Shown here piece by piece: positions 1 through 12,774 of a DNA stretch of 64,000 bases (its first letter is position 1; the number at the start of each line of letters is the position of its first letter). A program made the translations under genes and the position numbers. Under the pieces are notes generated by a model, which had not been told where the DNA came from, did no database searches, and saw nothing but the letters and a program-made list of their open reading frames with translations. Source of the DNA: Valencia hispanica (Eukaryota; Chordata; Actinopteri; Cyprinodontiformes; Valenciidae); the NCBI GenBank assembly GCA_963556495.2, contig OY747705.1, positions 28,386,501-28,450,500 of the forward strand. The letters are read 5' to 3'.

Positions 1-1
1 A

Positions 2-205
2 CTGCTCCTCCACGTCGAGAAGAGCCAGTTAAGGAGGCTCGGTCATCTGGTTAGGATGCCTCCTGGTGGGGTGGTGCATGCCCAGAAAAAGACCCAGGGC
101 ATGCTGGATGGACTGTGGCTGGGGAGAGGGAGGTCTCGGCCTCTCTACTTCGGTTGTTGCTACCGCGACCCAATCCTGGATTTAGCAGAAGATAATGGAT
201 GGGTG
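2..205 (+). mobile_element. 3'-terminal ORF fragment of a non-LTR retrotransposon (LINE)
   Basis: The frame starting at base 5 reads LLHVEKSQLRRLGHLVRMPP. This matches the end of a reverse-transcriptase ORF that is very common in fish LINEs, where a 'W/RLGHLVRMPPGR' block is followed by a Gly/Arg/Pro-rich tail. The downstream bases resemble the usual 3' end, with 'ggggagagggaggtct...' and a 'agaagataatggatgggt' tail near 187-204. The frame decays after about 25 codons and the 5' side runs off the window. Class assignment (RTE or Rex type) is from memory. Confidence 0.6.
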
Positions 206-349
206 TGCTGGGCACTAGCCATTTCAACGTATACCGCAGAGTATTACAGCTTAAAGTCCTTACAAATAATTGGCAGTGAGCAGAAATTCCTTTGAAAGGC
301 TTCCGCTGTGTTTCGGTACTATAGGTCTTCTAAACGTTTCTCTTGTTTG

Positions 350-640
350 CGAATGGTAAATGCATTTGTATAGCGCTTTTTCAGTCAGAGGACCATAAAG
401 GCTTTACATTCAATCATTCATGCACACATTCACTCCCTGATGGTGGTAAGCTATATCGTAGCCTGGGGCACACTGACAGAAGTGAGGCTACCAGGCTCTC
501 TGACCACCACCAGCAGGCAAAGTAGATGAAGTGTCTTGCCCAAGGACACAACGACCCAGATGGATGGAGCCGGATTCGAACCGGCAACCCACCTAATAAG
601 AAAGACACTCCTGCCACCTGAGCCACGGTCGTCCACTATA
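350..640 (-). mobile_element. tRNA-derived SINE, minus strand
   Basis: Read on the minus strand from about 640, the element begins with a Pol III A-box-like stretch (GTGGCTCAGGTGGCAG). A clear B box (GGTTCGAATCC) follows near 570-580, in a tRNA-like context. The body follows, and the tail near 350-380 is 'gcgctatacaaatgcattt', typical of a widespread teleost SINE. No clean target-site duplication was found. It is not a functional tRNA because no acceptor or anticodon fold is maintained. Confidence 0.7.
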
Positions 641-2039
641 TAACTGAAAGCTGTTTGGAAAGTCATTGTGTGGATAATAAGGGAGCCCTGCCCATTACAG
701 GTATTAAGGAAATCGGTTTTTTTACAGCTGGCATGTGACTAGAGCCACACGTCTGTTACAGAGCAGACTGCAAGGTAGTTTAATACCAATAACTGTCCTA
801 AAATTGTTAGCGTTGGGTAGTTTTTGTAAATCGCCAGTCAAATTTATAGTATGATTTTATCATTTTATTGATATTTTCTTAAATATTGTTTTGAATTGGT
901 GGTTAAAATCCTATCAACAAATAACCTTTTAAGGTACAAGCTTCACTCATCCAGTTTTAGATATCAGTGTATACCTGCCTTCTATCAGGGCATTGTTAAT
1001 GTTAATTTCTGAAATACGCATACATGTCTGTGACTGAACTTAGTTTGTAGAACATGGTAAGACCTTAAGCTGCATTCGTTTGCTGCCACTGCAGTTCCTC
1101 CACAGCTGGATAGTTTGAATCACTCCATTTACACTGTTGTTGGGAGAACTGGGAGGCCATATGGATATGTGCTTCAGAGTAGCAATGCTAGTGAGAACAA
1201 TCTTACAATCCACAAGCGGTGGATTACATACAGACAGGGCTGCCGCACCCCAAACCTCCTGGAAGGGTGCTGGTTTGTCGGGTCTTCTAGATTCCACACT
1301 CGGACACCATTTCTCCTGACTAAGCCTCTGTTTTAGTGTAGACTAGTTGTGAACATCAGAAAAGCAGTGTCATAAAAAATTACTTTTTTAGGTTTTGATG
1401 TCTCTAAACTAAGATAAATATCCTGTAGCAGCATTGAAAAACCGCAGTGTTTTTGGAATGAAGGCTCAGTTTGATTGCTCTCTAATTCTCTGTAATGGCA
1501 CCTATTGGAGGCTTTTTATGGTTCTTGTAACATAAGCTGCTGGATTAGTAACACAAACACTGGTGGCGGCTCTCTGAGGTTAAAATCTTGCTGTTCGACT
1601 TGATCTTCACATCGTCTGTAATTCATTCTTGTAATTTTGCAAACAATGCAGCTTGTGTGCTTCATCCTCTGATGCCATGAGAGCTGTTTTTGTTACCCTG
1701 CTTGTCCTGAAGTCCTGTCTGTTTTGTCAGACACGCCTTTATGTGCACAGGCACCATTAGTGTTTTTATGTTTCTTATTTTATCTGTTCTTGTGCGTTTC
1801 TGTGGGAGCACATGTTCATGGCTTTTGTGCATCTTTACATTAGAGCCTTTGTTAAACTGACTGCTCTGCAGAGTGCAATGTGTTTCTCATTTCCTCCTTG
1901 GCTTATAAATACTTAGAAGTAAACAGATCTCTGTAATGACGCTGCTTCACCCTGCAGATTTTTGGCCTGTGTGTCCTCTGCAGACTGAAGAAGCTGTTTT
2001 CTTGTGTTTCAGAGTGTTCACACACACATGCGCACGCAT

Positions 2040-2077
<38 letters not shown>

Positions 2078-2269
2078 CTAGCAAGTATGATGTCTCATCA
2101 GCTGATTCCAAACCAAATCAGACCACAGATACAAATAATAGTGCAGAGATTAGTAACCAATCGTTTGAACTGCTATCCTGATTTTAACCTCATTTGTGAT
2201 GGTAGTGACAGGATGAAGCAGATTGTTCTCTCTTAGCGACTGACCGACAGTCTCCTCTGTCACTCTCAG
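641..2269. other. Noncoding stretch upstream of the first visible exon, probably intronic
   Basis: No convincing exon is seen. The stretch ends in a pyrimidine-rich acceptor (cactctcag at about 2261-2269) just before the exon at 2270. Small open frames around 1040-1330 show no recognisable domain. A CA microsatellite lies at 2041-2076. Confidence 0.4.
2041..2076. repeat. (CA)n microsatellite
   Basis: There are about 18 uninterrupted CA units, preceded by impure CA/CG repeats from about 2020. Confidence 0.95.
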
Positions 2270-4656
2270 GTGGCTCCGATGTCTGGTAGTCTGAACGGGG
2301 AGCTCATCTCATCCTCCGGTCTCGGCGGCTCCACAGGTGTCTCGGAGTCGCCCCACTCCCAGAAGCCCATGGTGCGGGCCAGCCTGTCTGTGGCTCAGGC
2401 CGACTACCCCGAGCGGCCAGAGGTTACACTCCGGCGGGAGACTGGCTCTTCCACGCTTCCTCTACCGCTGAAGACCGAGGTGCCGCTCCACCTCTTCAGC
2501 ACCACCAACCAGCAGCACAAACCGGTCGGGGTGCAGCAGCAGATCCCCACCAAGCTGGCAGCAATCAACAGCGGCAAAGGGAAAGGGAGCAAAAGTGGGA
2601 AAGCATCGCATCGCACAGACAGCTCTGGTAAGGATCCGAAAACTTGCATGCATTTGTATTCAGTCCTTTCTACTCCGATACCCCCAGATTAAATCCAGTT
2701 CAACTAGCTGCCCAAAAGGCCCCCAAATAATACAGGGAGTCAAAATGTGTGTTCTGTGAAGTGAAATTAGAGCAGAAGGTAAAGTATCCTTCTAACAACG
2801 TTGTCGAGTGTTCAGAAGCTGACAGAAACAGTGACACCTTGAAAGCTGTCAGCCTGTGGGAAATGTGGATGTTTATCTGAGAGGCAAACAAGTTTTGAGT
2901 TGCCTTTTTGAAATGATCCCAAAATATGTGAAAAGGAATGTTATTAGATTTCCCTCTGCATGTCTATACTTGTTTAAAGTTACATTTAGAGAATTTAAGA
3001 CTTCCCCCTTCTTTACTGCCTTTACTGTAAGCAGTCCTCTGATTTCCACAATAATTGGAAAACTGAAACCTAAATAAAAATGCATTATTTGAGCTTTTTT
3101 TTTTTTTTTTTTTTTTCATTTCTACTCCTCTGACCCAAGCTTGGTTCTTCTCCCCATTAGAGCACAGTAGATGTCTAAATTGGGTTTTCCCCTCAGAATT
3201 ATTAAAAATTGCCCTGTGGGAAGCTTCACTGCTCCAGATTACCAGTGAAATCTAACACTGCAATCTAATTCCCCTCTGTCGCTTTTTGTCTCCCACCCAC
3301 TCCCTTTTTCAACCTCCTCCTCTTAGCCTCTGTGGACATGAAGCAGATGCTTCCCCTGAAACTGTCTGCGAGAGACGACAACGTCCTGAAGGCCAAACGC
3401 TCCATCAGCCCCCATCAGCAGCCCCTTCAGTCCCACTCCCTGCATTACCACACAGGTATCTTTCTGGATAAACACAACCACATTGGGCCTCATTTATCGA
3501 AATCTACCATCGTTTGTCAAGATCCACGTGTGATTTATGAAACTGTGTGTATACTAAATCATATTTTACATACCATGCCCCAGTATATATTATAATAGAT
3601 TTAGTGACCTTGCTTGTGGAATTTGAGATGTTTTCTTTTTAATATTTTACTAGTCTTTTTTTTTTTTTTTTTTTATGTAAATATTTTTTTAAAACTTCAA
3701 GGGGAATGCATTACAGCAAGAAAATAAAGAAAATTTCACTAAAAGACGCAATAGAGATCTGAAACGCATAAAGTGTCGGCCAACATTGTGCAATATTATT
3801 TTTATAGTTCACTCACCAACGATGAGTGTTAAATCGTCTCGTATTAGAAGTGCAGCATGATGAACAGATCTGTTCGTTGCACCAAACTAAACCCACCTCT
3901 CCAGCACAATGTTGTGCAGAACCACATGGGAAAATGTCTTGCTACAAACATTGTTGAGCATGACCCAAAACTAATAATAAACTAATCAAATAAATGTTCT
4001 GCTGGACACATTTTACCTTTGCAAGTTTGGCTGGTTTTGGTTCTCACGGACACAAACTTGATTGTTCACCTGGACAAACTGGACCCCGCCCTGTGGCATT
4101 CCTCTGAAAAGCCCTCCTTCATGCTGGCCTCGCCCTGTGTAAACACCCATCAGTTTCTCATCCTTCCCTTTGATAAATGGCATGCTCTTCTGCTGACAGA
4201 GGTTTTAATCCGGTTCTCACATTCACTTAGAATCAAAATCATCTCATGTGATTGATTTCAGTTTGGGTTAATAACCTGAAATATGCCAAAAATAATGCTG
4301 TTTATTTCTTCTTTTTCTTTCTTTATTTCTTAACCCTTTGTTTTCTAATGGCTTTTTCAGATCAGCTGAGTCCCCCGGACCAGCCTGGATTAGACACACA
4401 GCCCACCTCCTCCATCAGCTCCTCCTATCCTCCAAATGTGCAGAAGCCCCCCATGCCTGGCGTGCAGCCCCTTCCTTCCCCGTCCATGCACCACCTCCAC
4501 TCCCAGAGTGCCGACACCCTCCCACATCAGCCCGGCCTCAGCCAAAAAACACAGGGCAATGTCCCTTTGAACGCTCACGGTGCCAGCCTCGGCATGACGG
4601 CGACCTACAGCATCCCTGCAGAAGACCTGAACAAGGAGGATGTCATATTTTTTTAA
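2270..4656 (+). CDS. 3' end of an unidentified Ser/Pro/Gln-rich protein gene (last three coding exons)
   Basis: Three exons join in phase. They are 2270-2627 (after ...ctctcag, donor G|gtaagg), 3327-3455 (after ...cctcttag, donor G|gtatct) and 4361-4656 (after ...tttttcag, ending in TAA). Both junctions are phase 1, giving about 260 C-terminal residues that end in KEDVIFF. The sequence is low-complexity, rich in Ser, Pro, Gln and His, with a basic GKGKGSKSGKASHR patch near the end of the first exon and an NVLKAKRSISP block in the second. There is no transmembrane segment and no catalytic domain. This looks like the disordered tail of a large nuclear or scaffold protein. The hydrophobic end could be a PDZ-type ligand, but that is speculation. 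GTG at 2270 is simply the first codon after the acceptor; the true start lies left of the window. I could not name the family. DOT1L was considered because of the 19p13.3-like context, but no match was seen. Confidence 0.7.
3096..3117. repeat. Poly(T) tract
   Basis: A run of T in the intron between the first two visible exons. A similar run lies at about 3657-3673. Confidence 0.8.
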
Positions 4657-7600
4657 AGCTCTAGGAGCAAGCACTGATCCACCTCCCATTTGCAGGAGCA
4701 ACATGAGTTTTACTTTGCTTACATAGCCACAGCGACTTATTGCCGAGGCTCACATGGATAATTTTCCAACTTTTTATTCAATAACATTTGCTACTTCACA
4801 TTGTTATCCCATCTGCCTGTAATATTTTATTTAATTTTTACTTATATATACTTACAAGTATGGGATGCATAGGTGTCATCTACAAAGAACTCCACCATTG
4901 ATTTATTATGATTTTAAGTACGTTTTATTAATCCAAAGACAAGCAAAAGTCTGGAAAGGGTCTGACTGAAGAGGAGCATGATGAAGGGTCTTTTTTTATT
5001 ATTTTTATTTTCAACTAGAAGAAGTTCAATCAGTTTTTGAAAAGCAAAAAGTTCAGTGAAGCCGGTATATACCGCACTGTCCTGCTGGTCCTGGACCATC
5101 GTGAAACTATTCATGAGAAGTGATCCAACTCTGCTTGATGTTTCATTTGCACACTGTAAAAGAAAAAAAAACATATTTTCAAACTAATGAAGGAGCCTTT
5201 TATAGGGAAATGTTGTAAAAAGATGATTGTACTGCTTTTAAGATTGTAAAGCTTAATTGCAATGTTTGGTACTTGTCTTAATTGTGTTTCAAAATATCTT
5301 GAGTTGTAGCAACACCAGAGCTGTTGCTGGTTTTGAAATTTGACTAATATTCTTTCTTCCAGCTATGGGGAGGGCTTGATTTATTGGCAATATGTGTAAT
5401 TATATAGAGTGAGACCGACTCAAAGAATAACTTTCTTAAAAGAAAAATGGAATGATGACTGTAATCGGGTAATCTTGTTCTTCTAAGGTCAAAACAGCCT
5501 CTAGAATTCTTATATATGTGGTAGATTTGCCAAACATTGTTGCATTTAAAATTTGATTTTAGTTTGTCTCACCAAGAAGGAAGAAAGAAAAACGGTTCTG
5601 TTAAGAAACTTCTCTTTCTGTTTCCAGTTATGCTGGACCTGTAGAAAGCTTCGTGTTGCAGTACAGGCTGAATCTCTTTGTGCTGTCTTTTAGGTTTAGT
5701 TTCTGCCTGCTGGACTTTTTCTTAAGAGCAAATGGTTCATCAGAAACAGACAATGAGCAACCAAATAGTTGTCATAGTAGAGATGCACTGATAATCATAA
5801 TTTGGAGGCCAGTTTCCAGTCTCTGGTTTCTGTAAAGCTTGGTGTGCTTATATCGATTTGTCTCCATTTGCATTTCATTTCAAGGAATGTTTTATAGGAA
5901 GATATAAGTTCAACGTTAGAATTTTTTTCTGGCCTCATTAGTTTTTTATAAAGGAACCAGAGGCAAAAAGAAGATTTTACAGTTTCAGAGTGAAGACAAA
6001 ATGATAATGAAGTTTACATTTAAACACTCTTTATCATCCTATATCATAGGTCATTATGTAATTGCAAGCATTTAAATCTTTGACTGATTAAAAGCTCAAA
6101 ATTATAAAACGGAGATCTACTTCCTTCAGCTCTCTGATTATCTTCCACAAGTCTTGCTCTCTCTCGCTCTCTCGCAGCTGGAACTTAACGCAGACATTTC
6201 TGAACATGTTGCAAAAAGGTACGGTTTTCTTTTGACTAGCTTCTTGCATCTCTGTGCTTTCTCTGATTCATTTTTAATTACCCAAGTGGGACCAAAGCTG
6301 AGTCTTGTTCACTCATTAAGGGTGTTCATACTGAAGTGTTTTTGTCAGAGCAATGTGGTAGCGTTTAAGCATGAGCCCTAACTTATCAGGAGTCACAGGT
6401 GAGGTCAGATCACCAGCCTACTTCTCGGTGCATCTCTACTTTGTAGTGTGTTTGGAGAACTCGTTTTAAAAGAAGAATAGCAGAGGCTGCCTGAGTCTCT
6501 CCTCACTCATTTCTCATCCTGATACCAGAGCAGTAAAACAAGACCTAAAGTTTGTATCTTGCAGCTGACTATCGTTTTTAGAAAATCAGTTTCAGGGTTA
6601 ATGCTTGAAATTGTTTTAACCTTATCACTGAACAGTTTTTGTTTATTTTTGCTTGTTTGACTCTTGGGAAGGTTAAAATTCACATTGGCAGTTTTACTTA
6701 TTGATATGTCATTTGAAGGATCTTTTAATGTAAAAAAAAATGTACAGATGAAGTCTATTTGTCTTGAGAAGAAAATGTAGTGCTTTCCATCTTTTTTTTC
6801 CTACTCTCCGCAGACTGAAGCTAAGCTCACTAGAGCGGCTTTTTTTATATTGTATATATTTTTGTACATACTATATGTAGTCTACAGCATTAGCTGCCCT
6901 CCTCTTGCTTAATGTGTTCAGTTGTCATGAATCTGGATGTTAAAATCAAGCGGAAGTCTGTTTCTGTGTACACTTTATACACACCCACACACACGCTTGT
7001 GTGTATGCACAGTACGGTACACCTGTGGACACTCTTGGCTGTTGATAAAACCATAATCATTTGTTGCTGTAATTTAACTGAAGTTGAAGGAAGGTTTTTT
7101 TCCGCTCTCCTAACACTTGTTTATGTTGTCGAAATTGAAGTCGATGTCCACTGTCTGTCTGCTCTCGGGCACGACTCAGAAGTGAGGTTTTACCAAAATT
7201 ATGCATCAGTTTAAAATATAATTGTCTTTTTTTTTTTTGTGGTTTAAACCAAAGACACATTCGGCTGACTCTGTTCCTCTCTGTTCACTTGCATGAAGGA
7301 TTGAAGACACTGTGCTGGTTGTGTGGTTATCCACAAGGTTTATTTACTTGCTTATATATGAAAATCCTCCAGGGAGTGTCTGGGGTGAAACAATTGTTTA
7401 CAACATATTGTAGTCCAGCTCACATCCTGCGTTAGGTCTGTTTTTTGGAAACTTAACCTTCCTCAGCCAGATTACAGCCCACATCTCATCTGCACAGTAG
7501 ATATGATGATGATGATAAGCCAGTTGGCTGTCAATGGGATAAGTAGGCATGGCGTGGTATGCGTTTCTCATAGTATAATCTTGGAACAAAAATATATGCC

Positions 7601-9290
7601 ATGATTTTATTGCTAGTATTTAAAGTAGAAATAAAACAGTTGTTTCTGTTGCTGCTAAAATAAGATGGAGGATTTATTAGCTATGTTCTGATACAAAAGC
7701 TAAAGCAATATATAGAATAAACACTATTAGTTTCCAAATGCAAGTTGTGCTGGAATATTACACATTTCGACTCTATGTGAACAAAAACAAGCATTACCAG
7801 CTGAAATTAGTGACTTAGTCAGGCTATCTGCTCATGTACCCAGCCTGCATGCAGACAAGCTGCCTGTAGCTTCCCAACTGTAGTTTTAAAACAGCATTGT
7901 CTTAATAAAAATGATAAGTGGCACTTTTAGTTTTCATCTACATGACTGTCAGGGATTTTGTTGTTTTGCCTATAGAAATATTTTCAAGCAAAAGAATTTG
8001 CCTGCAAACGAAGTAACAGCCTTCTTTCAGCCAACCAGCGGGTAGCAATAGGTGGGGGAGAGGGCAGCACTTCACCACGCTATGCTTCGATATCTCCAGC
8101 ACTTTTTTTGGATTGTCATTTAAAAGATTTTTAAACCATAGATAGGTCACATTTTTTGTCTTCTTTTTTAAAAGCCCAACTTTATAAAACAGTGAAACCA
8201 GAACCTGACCCATGCCTAGCGGCCAGTATTCTGGCTCTCTTCTCAACTATAATGTGTTTATACAGTCAGGAAATGTTTCTTTATAGATGTTTCATGTGCT
8301 TGCTCACATAATACGAAGTGATCATGTCAGACAAAACAATCCAACCTTCAGGCTCTTTCATACTCTGAGGCCACTTTACTGATTTTTAAGCCAAAACCAA
8401 GCTCATAAACAACAGCTCTTTGTCCATGCCGGTAATGACTGTCTTGTGGTTTTAGAGTTTAACCATGATACGGGATTGTTTTGTCAAAGCGGTTCTCCAG
8501 GGTCAAATAATGTTAATGGGTACATTCTTAACTTCGAGTGTAGGAGCACTTTAGCTTTGCTCCAGAGTTTCGTGTCAAACCTCAGTAGGTTGGAGGCTCC
8601 CAGCAGGTGCCACTGTTCTGATCAAATAAAGTCTTAAATGTTGCATCGCTGCTCTCAAACGCTTGATGTATTTGCCTATTGTATATTTCAGAATGCGGTC
8701 GGTCACCCCACTGTGTGTGCAGTTGTGTTTTTGTCTGGGTGTGTGTGCGCGCTACAAAGCAGAAGAAGCATTTTAAACTGTTTTCATGCACACTTGTTGG
8801 ACCTATAATATGTAAATAGTCAATATTTTAATTCCTCTGCCAATTTTACACTAGTCACTTTGGATAGTAGCATGCTTGAAGAGGAAAATAAATGATTGTC
8901 GTTTTCTGTAAACTTGTTTGTACCGATACAATTGTAGCACACGGCTAAAACAGATTTTTGTACTTTTGTCTTATTCACTGCGCCACATTAGAGACATGTG
9001 AGCACAAACTGCTGCCTTAGAGAAACCTAGTAATAAAAAAAATCTTACAATTATTATTGTCTGATTTATTTTATTAGGGTAGAAGGTCAGTTAGGACTAG
9101 AGCAGCCTCTTTTGGTGGCGGAAGGGTATAAGCAGCTTGTCTCAACCGGACCTTAACACAACCAGCACTAAAGAACATTGTATTTTTCTTAATCAAACAT
9201 GCTAACAGAATGTTGCCTGTTCTGTTGTTATAGAAGACACAAATAAAATAAAAGAGAAGCGGTGCTGAAACACAATCTTGATTCGTTTCT
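4657..9290 (+). other. Probable long 3' UTR of the unidentified gene
   Basis: From the stop at 4656 to about 9290 the sequence is AT-rich, free of recognisable transposons and without a credible ORF. This suits a long 3' UTR such as those of many neural transcripts. Possible poly(A) signals (AATAAA) lie at 8625-8630, 8887-8892 and 9242-9247, so alternative ends are possible. Three Pumilio-type motifs (TGTANATA) lie at 6851, 6863 and 8811. The extent is inferred; RNA-seq or 3'-end data would settle it. Confidence 0.45.
6851..6870 (+). promoter_or_regulatory. Paired Pumilio-type elements in the putative 3' UTR
   Basis: TGTATATA (6851-6858) and TGTACATA (6863-6870) both fit the PUM recognition element UGUANAUA and are four bases apart. 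A third match, TGTAAATA, lies at 8811-8818. In a transcribed 3' UTR such sites recruit Pumilio repressors. This is a motif match only and depends on the UTR call. Confidence 0.35.
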
Positions 9291-9459
9291 GTGCTCCATT
9301 TTGCAATGTAGAATAGCTAGGTGCTACAGGAAGATGGAAAAGTTAGACCCCACTCCCCTGTTGTGGGTTGTTTCTGGGTTCACAAATTCTCTTTCATGTC
9401 CCAATGCATAACCTTAAACACACACTAGTCATCATATTACAGTTGAAACTAGATATTTA

Positions 9460-10250
9460 CTGCATAAAAATGACATGTTTTACTCACTGTTGGCAATCAA
9501 TAGATTTTTTTCTGTTTTAGGTCAGTTGGTTAGTTCTAATTTTTATTTGCTAATTTCTAGAATAAGGAGATTTTTTTTATTTTGTTCAAATTCAGAGGTT
9601 TATATCCACAAGAATTACTATATCTTTAAACTGTTTGGAAAATGTATAGGTCAATTTCCAACATTTGATTAAGCCCAGCTATGGGTATGCCAAGAAATCA
9701 TGAAGCAGAGTGGGGACCTACGGTTTAGTTTATCCTTAATACAATGACCAGATATTTGAAGGTGCCACATTTGTCTGTTCATGCGCTTTGACACAAGTGT
9801 AAACACCAGCCATCATATTGTCCAGGAATTAAACCGGTTGTGTGTCCTTGAGATGAACATGTTTTGTGTAAAATGTGTGTATCAAGCCAAAAACAAAAGC
9901 AGAAGACCTTGTGAACGCCCTAGTAATAGTGTTGTTATCCACAGTGAAGTCCTGAACTGACGAGCTGTAAGGAAGAAGCAACATTGAAAGCCAGACGACA
10001 ATTTTCAATTCCACTCTGAACTACAAATAGGATCGTTGAGAAGTGTAGGCACTGGAGAAGCCTACCAACACAGAGGATGCTGACACAACTCTTACTTTGA
10101 TAATACAAGGCCAGCCAATACCTGGTGCTTCCACAAAGGTGTCCAGCTACACAAAACTCTTGCAAACAAGAACTGCCCCTCATGCTGTGCAAAGCTAAAG
10201 CAACATTTCCCAGGAAAATAGTTCACAAGAACTCAGTTATTGCCTTCCAA
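9460..10250 (+). mobile_element. Degenerate Tc1/mariner transposon relic, plus orientation
   Basis: Fragments such as 'gaaggtgccacatttgtctgttc', 'agatgaacatgttttgtgt' and 'aaaacaaaagcagaagacc' followed by 'ttatccacagtgaagtc' match the order of a fish Tc1-like transposase gene. The frame is broken by indels and stops and no intact DDE domain remains. Ends are approximate. Confidence 0.6.
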
Positions 10251-11454
10251 TATGTGTTTTACTATGTCAGCAGGTTTTTGGCAGTTTTTCACTTGTTTAA
10301 TCGTTTTGAGGCGCACATAGACCGATTTTTTTATTACACATGCTGTGGAGCCTATCTGCTGAGCTAAGGTTGCTTGAACATATAATTCTCCCCGGTTATT
10401 GAGGTTTTTATTAACTGCTCATCAAAATAATCCTGACCACCCAATCAACTGGCTGACTAACCATTTCGCAGTGTCTTGGAGGTGCAACGGGGGTGTTATG
10501 GACCCCATGTTTAGACGACCTAATAACAGCTTACCCCCAGACAAAGCTCTATTTCTAGGCCCTGTGGTTGTGGCTGTTCAGTCCCTCTCGAACACTAAAG
10601 GCTGCTGGTTCCTGCCTTATTGTTATCCCAGTGTGGCAGACGCTACTGTAGTTGCTTCGTTTTTTTTTTTCTTTTTTATTGTCGGCTGTCATTAGTGGCT
10701 TTTCTCTGTCTCCTCTCAACAATTATTTTTCCTCCTCTGTCTTTGCTCCTGTTTAATTCTTTCCAACTGCTCTGCCCATCTCATCCGGTCATGTCTCAGA
10801 CCTACCTCACAGCTCAGAGGCGGTTTATGTAACGCAGGACGTCCGGAGTCTTGGCCGCCACTGTGTGTGTGTCAGAGACAAATAGTCTCTCCACAGAGTG
10901 AGACAACCAGACAAACATCATAAAACACTGGGACAAATTCAAGTTTGATAGTCTATGTCAGCAGTTGTTTTTCACTTTGGTTTTGGCTTAATGTGCAGCC
11001 TCTATAAATCTATTCTAGGGCTTCAGGTTTCTTTTGCTGTCTTCAAAATGAGGGATTATCTTTTTGATTGTCATGACAGGTCGAACACATTGTTATTGTC
11101 GAGTCTTATTTTAGAAATTTTGGCCATAGTGAGAAAAGTGTTGGTACAGACCAGAAGTTGTGCTAGAATTGTTTGTTGTTGGTCATAATCTATTTTTACC
11201 TGTCAATTTTTTAAATTATAGTGACATATTAGGTAGTATTTAATTTTCATTCATTTTAATAAATATTCATTCAGATTTCGAGCAGATTAATAGGCTGCAT
11301 TTGTTAACTATGAACATTTCATCTGCTGTGGCCTGATCACAACGCATGGAGCTGAATTGCGCTCAGCCTGTGTGTAATGGAGGCAGAATCCGTGCTCTGA
11401 TGCCACACTGGAGACTGGAATTACAAGCACCACTTCAACCAAAGTTATCAAATT
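10251..11454. other. Unassigned intergenic sequence
   Basis: No gene or recognisable repeat is seen. The block at about 10450-10640 is less AT-rich than its surroundings and has no obvious repeat character, so it is a weak candidate for conserved noncoding sequence. Confidence 0.3.
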
Positions 11455-11845
11455 CAAAAATACTTTGTTGATCCCAGAGGGAAATTAAGTGTTGGTATAG
11501 CTCATATAATTAATTCTTTAAGGAGTTGTTGTAGATGATGATGGCTGTGGGCAGGAAGGATTTCCTGTAGCGGTCTGTATTGCAGCGCAACTGAAGAAGC
11601 CTCCGACTGAAGACGGCAGGACTCACTGATTGATGGCTTTTCTAATTGCTTCAACGGGAGGAAATCCCACAACATGCGTTTTTTTTATTTTCATCAATTG
11701 TTAAGCTACAGCGAACTGTCATCGCAGGTCGGTGTACGGTGCAGTCAAAGATGCTCTCCATGGCTCCGTAACTCTTCAACGCGCTGTCAGCTCTCGGATT
11801 GCGAGATGCATTGGGTACGATGTCCAGGTCTGAGATGATGCACAT
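11455..11845. repeat. Dispersed interspersed-repeat fragment of unassigned class
   Basis: The block starts with 'tactttgttgatcccagag' and a following 'ggaaatta', then a 'gctgtgggcaggaaggatt' and 'tgaagaagcctccgactga' module. This combination recurs across fish genomes. No coding domain is evident and the class is not known to me. Boundaries are approximate. Confidence 0.5.
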
Positions 11846-12774
11846 GCTCTCATGGGAATCTTTTTCTGATTGAACTCACGACCCCTGGTAGAGACAGTAA
11901 AAGTGGATTTAGCAGATAGCTTGTCTTGAATTTCTCATATAATTAATGTATTGTGCTCTGTAATGATCCAGCAATCTACACTGCATCCTACTAAGGGGTC
12001 AATAAGTATAAGAAGTTTACAGTGTACACATATTTTAGTGTGATTTTTCAATGTCAGTTTGGTATGTTGTCATTGTTGAGAATGTGATGAAATGACTTTT
12101 ATTAATATCTGAGGACATTCAAGTACTTATTCATGTTGCTAGATCAGTAAACACAGCATCAGACTTACTGGCACCTGTGATCAAGATGTATAAAAAGCTT
12201 TAAAGTGATCTTTTACTGCAGTAGCATGAGCTCACGCATTATTTAAAATTATGCTGGACCTTTTGTAATTGCTTACAGTTACGCCCAAAATGACTCCTAG
12301 TCCTGGCAGATTTGGGTTTCTTCAGACTTTATATTAATGTTTGTATCCGATGATTCTAAAATAGCTTCACTCATGGTGGAAGCATGTTGGAGTTGCTGTT
12401 CATATTTTTTGTTGAGGTATTACATGTTTGGAAGGAGGTATTCCTACCTCTAAGACTTGGAGATCACCACCAATGATAAATCATTTAAAAAATAGTGTAA
12501 ACCTGGAAAAGCAGCCTTTACAAGAAGTGTAATGCCAATAAAGATTTTCTACAACTTTTTAATGAGCTGTAAATGAAAACGGATGAATGATCCTTTTTAA
12601 AACTGATGATACTTTTATATTGTTTTAATAAATATGCCTTTCTGATGTTCTATTAGAAACAAACTTCTTGGTTGAATGAACATAAATTTAGATCTGAATC
12701 TGCTGGGGCTATGAAGGATTTGACTGACTGACTTCTGGGAACAGAAACAAGCCCACCTGTGAACAATCATGTTT
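11846..12774. other. Unassigned AT-rich intergenic sequence
   Basis: No gene, structured RNA or clear repeat is seen. Confidence 0.3.

Noticed and set aside
565..590. B-box sequence as a possible tRNA gene
   Set aside because: The acceptor stem and anticodon arm are not maintained and a SINE body and tail follow; it is a tRNA-derived SINE.
2270..2272. GTG at 2270 as a translation start
   Set aside because: It directly follows a splice acceptor (ctctcag) and is the first codon of an internal exon.
4019..4255. 78-codon ORF as an extra exon of the left gene
   Set aside because: It lies in an intron whose flanking exons join in phase without it; no domain is visible.
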